Shown here: piece after piece, positions 1-64,000 of the stretch
Layout: each line of letters opens with the position of its first letter
Position numbering within the stretch: the first letter of the stretch is position 1
Source of the DNA: Pseudorasbora parva
Lineage: Eukaryota > Chordata > Actinopteri > Cypriniformes > Gobionidae
Direction of reading: 5' to 3'
Assembly (NCBI RefSeq): GCF_024679245.1
Contig: NC_090172.1
Coordinates: 7,425,233 to 7,489,232, forward strand
DNA length: 64,000 nucleotides
Translations under genes and position numbers: made by a program
The notes under the pieces: model-generated
Databases searched by the model: none
Told to the model about the DNA's origin: nothing
What the model saw: only the letters and a program-made list of their open reading frames with translations

Positions 1-8344
<8,344 letters not shown>

Positions 8345-9589
8345 TATAACCTGAAATCAAATGTTAGGAACACAATATTACTATATGGGCACATTCAGTA
8401 AGAGTTATGGAACTGTGATGAAGTCATTTAACAACAACAATATATTATAACAACAATAATTTAGTAACAGAGAAGGTGCCAGACAATAATGTGTGTTTGA
8501 GCTGTTTGAACTGAAAGCAACTTTTACTGACATCTTTAAACAATGGGACTGACATATTTTGTCTCAAGATGCACACCAGTAATGTTTAAAAAACCTAAAA
8601 AATCCATAATTGAACTAATCCTGGCTTAATTGAAGCCCTGTTATATAAATATATAAATTAAATTAAAATAATAAAGAATATACTTTACAATTTTTCATGG
8701 CCCCAAAACATACAACTACATACAGGTCAACATGGGAATAAAACACAATGCTCCTTCCTGTCTGCTTCATCATGATATTTCTATAGTTTTAGGGTGCTTT
8801 GCATATCTCGGCTGTGACGTCACCAAGCGCTGCCAAAGGCCATCTCGATTTGAAGGATTCTTGAAAGAGAGCCTTCGTTTTGAGTCCTTCAGTCGACTCA
8901 TTTTAAAAGATGCATCGAGTGTATCTTTCGCGTCCTTCAACCACCCACAAACATTAGCACACGTTCCAATTCACGCAAAAGAACTGACAGAAAATTTGTT
9001 GGCATTGAGCCAGTATAAGACCATTATGAAATATAAGCACTGATATATTATAATATACATTAAATATACAATACATCAGTGAATGGAATGGATGTTTTTG
9101 GAGATCAAGGCATAAATGTTATATTTTGTTTTAGTGTAAATTAATCACCAACACTAACTGACAATAATGGAATGTAAAGATTTTTAATACAAAATATTTT
9201 TTTTCCAAAATCAAGCAATTCTTCAAGATATTAGTTCTAAACCCATAAGAGCTTCATTCCTCTTCGAACTTAATTGCAACTTGCAAGGCCCAGAAAGGTA
9301 GTAAAGACATTGTAAAAATAGTCCATTAGGCCTAATGTTATGAAGTGACGAGAATACTTTTTGTGTGCAATAAACAAACAAAAATACAACTTTATCTAAC
9401 AATTTATTCTGTCTCATACACTGTTGACAAGATAAATACAGTGCAGCGTTTCCGGGTTCTATGGCAGGATGGCGGCTTTCCATTGGCTAGCTCCTGCATC
9501 AGCATTACATATATCATAGTGTTCATGTGAACAGTGTCGGCCAATGATGAGCGGCGTTCTGATGTAGAACTCGGAATAGCTGCACTGTA

Positions 9590-10117
9590 CTAGAGGTGGA
9601 ACGTTCTCTGTAAAAAAAAAATCCCCAACCACAATTCGGCACGCACTTGCATCGCGGTTCATCTCAAAGCTGATGACGTATCTATGATATTGTTTGTTGA
9701 AAATAACAACGTGTAAAACAGACAGGCAGAGTTAGGGTAATGTATTTTTTCCACATTCTGGCTTCCCAATTCATTCACATCTAATCATTTAGCAGACGCT
9801 TTTATCCAAAGCGACTTACAAATGAGGAGAGCATTAGAAGCAACTAAACAAACAAGAGCAACCGCCTGCAAGTGCTGTAACAAGTCTCAGTGAATCAAGC
9901 GCAGTACACATAGTACTGTAAACAAACACTTTTTTATTATTAATAATAAGAAGCAAACAAACAGAAAATTTAATCAGATCTATCTAATACATTACAACAA
10001 CGGCAATAATCAAAAAGCGAGGACTAAACAGTCACTCTTGTATGCGACTACCATGACTCAGAACTCACGCATGCTGAGAGGAGATTTGTGTGTGTGTGTG
10101 TATTTTTGTGTGTATTG

Positions 10118-10172
<55 letters not shown>

Positions 10173-10399
10173 CATCTGAAGCCGAGCACACAGTGCGCAA
10201 ATTATACCTGGAAAGCCTGAAAAGCACTGGTTATTTTAGATGTATCTTTGCTCTGTTGTATATATTTGAGCCTTTGCTTGTTCTATTTTGTTTATTTTTA
10301 CTAATTAGCCTGAATATAGCACATACTGAACCGTAAACCGTGACCCTAAAACCGCGATACAAACCGAACCATGAGTAATTTGAACCGTTCCACCCCTAG
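9590..10399. mobile_element. Terminal-inverted-repeat element with 'tagaggtggaacg' ends
   Basis: The left end tagaggtggaacg and the right end cgttccaccccta are inverted. Inside are a 9790-9830 segment, 'catttagcagacgcttttat' and following bases, that is a widespread teleost repeat core, and a TG microsatellite at 10086-10170. It lies in the long 5' intron of znf143. A half copy of the 'ggtgaactatcccttta' fold-back family follows at 10440-10549. The remaining intron, 8400-9589 and 10550-11590, is AT-rich with nothing further recognised. Confidence 0.5.
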
Positions 10400-11590
10400 T
10401 ATTTTCTACATCAACCCTAGTATTATTTACATCAAAAAATATCTTAACTTTTGTTCCGAAGATGAACAAAAGTCTTACAGGTTTGGAACGACAAGAGAGT
10501 GAATAATTAATGACAGAATTACACTTTTTGGGTGAACTATCCCTTTAAGGAAGCCAAAAATACCACAATTTTATTAAGAGGCCCAAAACTGAGCAAAAAT
10601 ATGCAATTTGGTGCAGTGGTTGATATTTGTGTGGATAATTGATAGCTTGTAATAGAATCAATGAGGTCTCAACAGATTATTTACATAAAATGCATATCAG
10701 TTGTCACTCGAATCTCCCAATAATATGTCTGAGTAAATACGATTTTTTGTGGGAGACAAAACAACGATGATGATGATCAAATAAAGGTCCATAATGGATC
10801 ATATTTGATACTCACATTTTAAACATGATTTTTCTTTTCTTTTGTAAAATGCATTGATGATCAAGTAACCCTATAAACTGTTTCAGTCCAGTAAGTTCAT
10901 CTTGAAATATTACAAACAATATAAAAGTTATTCATTCATACGTTTAACGTAGGCTACCTACGTTACTAGCTGGTAGAAGGGGACAGTATTTACAATAATA
11001 ATAAAATGCCTTTGGAAAAAAAAAGTACGAACTATCAGAATTCAGATTTTTTGTTTTGTTTTTTGAAATTCATGTATCATATATGATGAAGTAGGCTAAG
11101 GATTCAGATTATATAAATTATTATGAAACATTCATTATCACAAAAATACTATGAACCAGATAGTTCCTTATCTCAAAACCCTTTTGTCCTTTTGTACAGT
11201 TTTCTAGTCACCTCAGTAGTGCTGCTTCTGCTCAAGTATGACAGTGATGTACTTATAATTTGTTAAAATAAATACATAAATTGGGGTTAATCTCTCTACG
11301 CGCACACACCTTTAACACATGAAAACACTGGCACATGATGAGATGATGAGATGTGAACTCAAAGTAACGTTAGCTAATAACCTGCCGCGATATTCAGTGT
11401 CCGTAAGAAGTAAACAAACCGTGCGACACTTACATCCGATCGTTTCCAGTAACGTTACAGCGTTTATAACCCTGGTTTATTACTGCTGCTGAAGCGAATC
11501 TGATTCTCAGTAGCTAACAGTTACAATGTAGTGCATATCGCCTGATCTATTACATTAATAACAGATGTGTTTAGTGTTTCAGACACTCAC

Positions 11591-11640
11591 CTCGCTGAAG
11601 AACTCAAATATATCAGAAACGGCGCACCGGATTAAATTAT
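11591..11640 (-). other. znf143: znf143 5' UTR exon and promoter area (outer limit approximate)
   Basis: A good minus-strand donor (CAGCGAG followed by gtgagt) ends an exon at 11591, upstream of the ATG-bearing exon, whose acceptor is at 8351. The leader therefore contains an intron of about 3.2 kb. No TATA box is obvious and the transcription start is not fixed by the sequence; 11640 is only a guess for the upstream limit. I looked for an SBS motif, because ZNF143 may regulate itself, and did not see a convincing one between 11640 and 11800. Confidence 0.45.
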
Positions 11641-11889
11641 ATGTGTAATATTTCCATACATCAAGGTCCTAAACATTGTGAAATACAACGGTGTGTTTTG
11701 AATTGGTATGTTTCCTCTGTGGTTTTAATGTCAGAGAACAGAGTGAAAATGTCTATTCTGCCCCCTGTTGTTCGGGAGTGAAACATTCTCAGCTATAGGG
11801 ATAGTTCACCTAAAAATCTAAATGCAGTCATTAATTAATTACCTAGAAATGGATCAACAAACCAGATTTTAAGGCCATGATGTAGTCTC

Positions 11890-14115
11890 TGACATATGTG
11901 GTTGCTAGGGTATTTTAGGTGGTGTGGCTAGGCAGTATGTGGGTGGTGGCTGAGTCATTCTATATTTAGGAGTACATTTCATGTCAGCCAAAAAGTCAGG
12001 AAATCAGTATTCTTTTTTTGATCAATAAACTAGGTGGTTGAATAATATATGCTCTTAATGTGCTAAATTAATTATTTGGCAAGCTTAAGCTCAAATGACA
12101 TTTTTAAAATATGTTATTGAAAATGAACATTATCCATTATTTGTCAACTGTGTTGCAGACAACTGTGTTGTAAATCCACAGTATGCTGAATTTATTATTC
12201 ACCACCCATACCAAGATTTCCATCTCCAGAGATATCCCTATCTATTTTTCTGACGGTTTAGTTCACATTCAAAAGATTTATGACCTAAAAACCACACATA
12301 ACACAGTTGACAGACAAATTAACATTGTTGACATTAGAAGGAAAAGAGAAAAATCTCTTTAAAATTATAACTTTATTTTTATTCAACAAAAATAATTACA
12401 AGTAATTAATCAAATTTTAATTGAATAGTTAACAAGGATTCACATGGTTGACAGTTACAATTTATGGGTAACAGTTGAAAGGTAACACAGTTGACATTTC
12501 GGCCATTTTTGGGCGTTGTGCAAACTGCTGGCCTTGGATTAGTTGCTAGTTGACCTAAAATAACTTACGTTTTTATATTCTTTTTCTACACATTTATAGG
12601 CTACATATGTGACGCAAATTCACCAGAACGCTGATAACACAGTTGATGGTCAATGAATCTATATTATGTGCAGACAAAAAAAAAAAAGACATCCATGAGC
12701 AAAATATTATTAAAAAAAATACCTGTCTCATAACGTAATGATTATTTCAGACAAATATTTATAAGAGATATATTCAGAAACATGCCTTTTAGAGCTAATC
12801 TGAAATTCAAAACCTCACATGTACCAAATCGGACTGCACGAAAACAGTAAATTCCACTGTAGAATATGCCATTTTTGCAAGATAAAAGATAGGTATTATG
12901 TTGGATTTTTGTATTCAGTTATCAATAAATGTCCCCTGATATAAAACTGATCATTGCTTGAAGTTACAATGAATGAAAAATGTGTAAAATTGATAGTTGA
13001 GTCCACTGACATGAAATGTAATAGAATGACTCGGGTATGGTCTCGATAGAGGTGTTTTTCAGTGGCTGTCAGGATATTGCTATGAGGTTGCTAGGCAGTT
13101 GCTATAGTGTATAGTAGGTGGTTAGTGTGTTACTAAGCAGTTACTAGGGTGCTGATGGTGGTTGATATGGTGTTTCTTGGCAGTTACTATGGTGTTTTGG
13201 GTCCCTAGGATGTTCTGGTTGTCTTTGCCATGTAGTTGCTTTGTTGCTAGGATAAAATTGATGGCTAATATGGAATTGCTAATGTATTCTGGATGTTTGC
13301 TAGTAGAGCTGCACGATTCTGGATAAACTTGAGAATCATGATTTTTTTTTCTTCTAACAAAGAGCAGGATTCTCCCATCTAAACAGACAACTCAATAAAA
13401 TGTAATAATGTAAAAAAATGTAAAATGTAATTTACTAGAGTTTCTGACAAAATGTTATTTTGCTATAATTGCTATTTAAAAATGTTAAATTAATTAATTC
13501 GAATTTTAAAAAATACATTTTGAATTAATTATTTAATGATTCACTCTTGCTTTTTTTGAATGATTCTCTTGAATCAATGATTCAATAACAAAGACGTCTT
13601 TAACAGTCGCCCCCTACTTGTACATCCTAGCAATGTAATTGATAGGCTACCGTCGACAAACTCATACATAGCGTCTATTAACTTTTTCCCAGTACTTCTG
13701 TTATAATTTGAATGATTGTAATAAAGAAATAAGATACAGTGAGGCTGCAAATACGACAACTGCTTTGCTTTCTTTGGATCAGAGGCAGCGCGAACACAGA
13801 TCTGAGCTGAATTCCGGTAAAAATTTGATCGTGTCATTTTTTCTATATGAGTTGCTAGGATGTTGCTATGCATACAAATTCCAGGAAGAAACAATCCTCT
13901 TTTATAGTCATTCACATTCACCATTTTATTCTATTAATCTTAACAGTCGTATTGGAAAATGTATTCTGAAAGATCTAGTTTTTGTTCTGTGTTATAGCCT
14001 ATTTTAGACACCTAAGTTAGTTTCCAGGTTCGAATTTATCAGCAGTTGGCCTACTAGGGTGTTATTGGTGTTTGCCAGAGTTTTGCTGTGCGGTTGCTAG
14101 GGTTTTAGGTTACTA
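11890..14115. repeat. Degenerate 'gttgctagg' minisatellite, interrupted
   Basis: Units such as gttgctagg, gtggttgctaggg and gcagttgcta recur at 11890-11950, 13035-13265, 13850-13870 and 14040-14110 in the intergenic gap between the two divergent genes. The array is interrupted by the TIR element at 11952-13032 and by a fold-back segment at 13860-14290. No gene is seen in the gap. Confidence 0.6.
11952..13032. mobile_element. Non-autonomous TIR element, about 1.1 kb
   Basis: The left end gagtcattctatattt followed by acatttcatgtcag is mirrored at the right by ctgacatgaaatgta followed by atagaatgactc. The interior carries repeated 'acagttgaca' motifs (12165-12650) and no ORF. It is inserted in the gttgctagg array. 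Confidence 0.65.
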
Positions 14116-14655
14116 CTAGACTGTGAATGTGAATGACTATATTAAAAGAGAATTGTTTCTTGCTGGAATTTTTATCATAAATTGGAACCTAATGGAAACT
14201 AGGAGTCTAAAATGACACAAAACAAAAGCTAGATCTTTCAGAACACATTTTCCAATAAGACTGTTAAGATTAACAGAATAAAATGGTCCTGTAGTGTAGG
14301 GCATCAAGTAGGCAATTTAAAAAAATCTTTCAGGATTTATCCAAAAGTAACATTATTTTGACACAATTTCGGTAGGGTTCTGAATATTAAAATAATAATC
14401 AATTATTCTTATTTGATCTAGGATTGATGATTTGTGAAACACTGAGCTGGAACTACCCTAACTTTTAGTGTCTGTCAAATGAACGTGCGTCTCTCTGTGG
14501 GTAAAGGCTGGCTTATCTAGTTGATCTAAATGAACATGGCCTTTGTGTAAAAACACAATGCATCCATTAGGCTATTACATCAATGGGTTTTGTTTGAGAG
14601 CCAATCAATAGACTCATTTGAAAAGCTGCTGTATTTTTGACAGAGCTCAAAACTC

Positions 14656-14663
14656 TTTATATA
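14656..14663 (+). promoter_or_regulatory. Possible TATA box of the polycystin gene
   Basis: TTTATATA lies 48 bp before the ATG at 14711. A start about 30 bp downstream would leave a very short leader. It also makes the upstream in-frame ATG at 14618 unlikely to be in the mRNA. This is inference only; a distal non-coding exon could exist. Confidence 0.35.
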
Positions 14664-14710
14664 GACAAATTCACCAGGATGCGTCTTCAAGTCTTCATGT
14701 TCGAGTAGAG

Positions 14711-59266
<44,556 letters not shown>

Positions 59267-59569
59267 TTCCCATCATCGGCCTGCAAGAGGATTGCACTTT
59301 CTTCCTGCAGTTACTTAATACAAAGAAAATAAATATCTGCATCTCTGTTGAATTTGAACTTTAAAATAACTTCTTCACACATGGTAGTTTTGATCAAACT
59401 TTAAATTGTCTTTTCAGGTAAAGCAAAATGCACTTTTATTGACCATATTATTTCTTAAACATGTTCTGTTATAAACTAGCTAGGACAAATGTGTTTAAAT
59501 GAAGACTACAGTAGACATGTGCTCTTTGTGAACTTGTAACAAACTGTACACTTTGCATGTAGTGAACAA

Positions 59570-59575
59570 AATAAA
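59570..59575 (+). promoter_or_regulatory. pkd1l2: Poly(A) signal of the polycystin gene
   Basis: AATAAA about 300 bp after the stop codon. An earlier AATAAA at 59328-59333 may also be used. Confidence 0.6.
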
Positions 59576-59803
59576 ACATATTAGGCGACAGGAGCTTGTT
59601 GACATTGCTTTTTATGATTAAAAAAAAAAATCTCATCAGTGTAAATACAATGACATGGCTACAGTTGGACTTGGCTGTAACACTGGACACTTGTCTTGAT
59701 ATTCTGATGGTCTAATAATGCTGTTATAATGTAAATAGATAAACTTTGATCAGGACCAAAATTTCAAGAAAGAAAAAAACATTTGCATTGAATTTCTTTT
59801 TCT

Positions 59804-59809
59804 TTTAAT
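59804..59809 (-). promoter_or_regulatory. psmd7: Possible poly(A) signal of psmd7
   Basis: ATTAAA on the minus strand about 150 bp past the psmd7 stop codon. If it is used, the two convergent transcripts end roughly 200 bp apart without overlapping. Confidence 0.45.
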
Positions 59810-59957
59810 CAAAACAGAATACAAGTCCTTTATATCAAAAAGACAGACACAATGCCCGATTTAGCCTGGAGATTGTTAAAAGAGGAGGCAAAGGAACGCA
59901 GACCACCTCCCTTATTCAGCCAAGATTGCGTAAGCCCAAGTTCATGCCAGTTCAGGT

Positions 59958-62317
<2,360 letters not shown>

Positions 62318-62572
62318 TCAAAGAAATAATACCATGACTATTACACATTGGAAATGAGATCATGTTCTATAACAATGACATAACAGGTTGTATAAAATAT
62401 TGGTTCTTGATTTGCGTAGTAGTTAAAGGGTGTTCATCTAAAAAGGAAAATTCTGTCATTAATTACTCACCCTCATGTCGTTCCAAGACTTTCATTCATC
62501 TTCAGAACACAACTGAAGATCTTTTTTATGAAATCTGAGAGCTTTCTGTCCCTCCATTGACAGCTATGCAAT

Positions 62573-64000
62573 AGGGCTGGGCGATAAATCGATTTTATGA
62601 ATTAATTCGAGTTTTTAGTTTACGACGATTTTTGTGAATGAAAATCGGTTTTCTCTTTCAAATCCGCCGACGCTCCCCTCTGAGCTCCCGTAATGGCTCA
62701 GCCCTCCCCGCGCGCGTTTGCCACAGAGGTACACAAACAACAAGGATCGCGTCTAACAACATACCGTGTCATTCGTAATTGGTTCAGTTTTTCACAGAAC
62801 AATTAACAATACCCCGCTGCAAAGTGTGTTTGAAGTCTGAACGGAACCGCGGTAGGCGCTATACTCATTTAAAGCTGCGCTGACACGAACGCAGCGCGAG
62901 CTCACACACGGGCCAATCTCGTGACAGACACGATACACAGCGCTGGTGATCCAGTGAGACCGTTTAAATCAACACACCATTGCTACTGTGATCTAGTGGA
63001 AGCGGTCGGCGCAGAATTCTGTTATAAACCACAGATATCAGATCAAACAGAGCTGAGCGAAGGTCAGGGGTTTCAGTCACAAAACACCAACATTTACCAC
63101 GATTGTACTGTAGTAAAACCACATGGATTTAATGTTGTTGTTGTCATTATTTATCTCAGGATTCGTACAACCTTTTGAGATTGAAATTCAAGCACTTTCC
63201 AATGGTTTTCAAGAGCTTCACACTTATTTCCAGCACTTCAAAGCTCTAGATATCCGATTGTAATGTTATTTTTAATGTGATGGTTTGTAAAACTAAAAGT
63301 TTAAAGGGGTCTTGTGAAAGAAATAGTCGAATGTTTTTTGTAGTTTATTTTTTTAAAATGTGTAATCCATTTTGTAGCATTTTTATTTTAAAAAAAGATA
63401 TGAAATGCCCACCACTATAACCAGCAGAAGAGCACTTATTGATTTATTAGCGATTTTCACTCCCTAATGTATGGAAAGTACGAAGTCACAGTCTCAGGAA
63501 AAACTAAACTTTTCTTCAAATTGTGACTAAATTACAGTAAAGCAAAGAGCTCCTTTAATAATCACTGAAGCTGTCGATCAGTTCAGTGTGAGACTATTGA
63601 AGAACAATGCTAATCTATATTTAATAAGAGCATTAGGCTACATTTAAATTTTCCCTATACTTTTTTTGCACATTACTGTTGTTAATAAAAGTTAATTTTA
63701 TCTGCATATCAATTCATAAACCTTTGATATGTATACTGTATATTGCAAAAGATATGGTGCCCATTTATACTGTGGAATAGTCCGGGGTTATTCACATGCT
63801 GAAAGTTTTGCACCCCAGGTGGCACTTCTACCAAGCTGCAAATATTTAATTTTACCTAAACAAAATAAAGTTAAAACTTGTTTTGAACAATTTCTTTGTC
63901 ATCTGCAGACTGATTTTAAGTAGGAGGGGAAAAAAATCGTTTTAAATCGTAAATCGAATTTTTGGTGAAAAAAATCGGGGATTTTTTTTTTGGGCCATAT
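62573..64000. mobile_element. hAT-like non-autonomous element, right end off the window
   Basis: It starts agggctgggcgataaatcg within a MITE (62426-62572) and nears its end with gggattttttttttgggcca, the expected complement side, as the window closes. GC-rich 62660-62920, then AT-rich; no transposase seen. It lies in the psmd7 intron upstream of the exon at 62310. Confidence 0.6.

Noticed and set aside
14618..14710. Upstream in-frame ATG extending the polycystin N terminus by 31 residues
   Set aside because: It would place a polar segment before the signal peptide and lies upstream of the probable TATA box.

Overview
The window is vertebrate nuclear DNA, almost certainly from a ray-finned fish and probably a cyprinid. 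The genes have short exons and long AT-rich introns with GT/AG borders. The introns are packed with Tc1/mariner elements, fold-back elements that open with the 'agttcaccc' sequence common in cyprinids, hAT- and Harbinger-like elements, a LINE relic and long TG and AT microsatellites. I could not run searches. Gene names come from reading the translated exons against remembered family sequences, and exon borders were set by splice consensus plus reading-frame phase.

Three protein-coding genes are present. (1) znf143, minus strand, 1-8344 plus a 5' UTR exon near 11600: the first 10 coding exons (367 codons), with four 'LEDG' activation repeats and fingers 1-4 plus part of finger 5. The rest lies left of position 1. 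(2) A complete polycystin-1-like gene of the PKD1L2 type, plus strand, 14711-59266: 34 exons that join in phase to 6846 nt (2281 residues). The order is signal peptide, C-type lectin, SUEL/rhamnose-binding lectin, a roughly 405-residue glycine-rich tandem repeat, a GAIN-like stalk, GPS, first membrane helix, PLAT, polycystin (TOP) domain and a TRP-like channel. (3) psmd7, a 26S proteasome lid subunit, minus strand, 59958-62310: the last four exons (about 242 residues). Its 5' exons are beyond the right edge. pkd1l2 and psmd7 converge tail to tail with 691 bp between stop codons. znf143 and pkd1l2 diverge, with about 3 kb between their first exons.

The most interesting feature is exon 6 of the polycystin gene (25728-26946). 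It is a purine-rich minisatellite with no ATG in the useful frame, so a simple ORF scan misses it. Only the Gly frame is open throughout on the plus strand, and it joins in phase to both neighbouring exons. The predicted receptor therefore carries two lectins on a long Gly/Lys/Glu/Gln tether in front of an intact-looking autoproteolysis site and a channel. Around it sit a near-intact Tc1 copy, a 3.56-kb fold-back that fills intron 4, and several elements nested inside each other.
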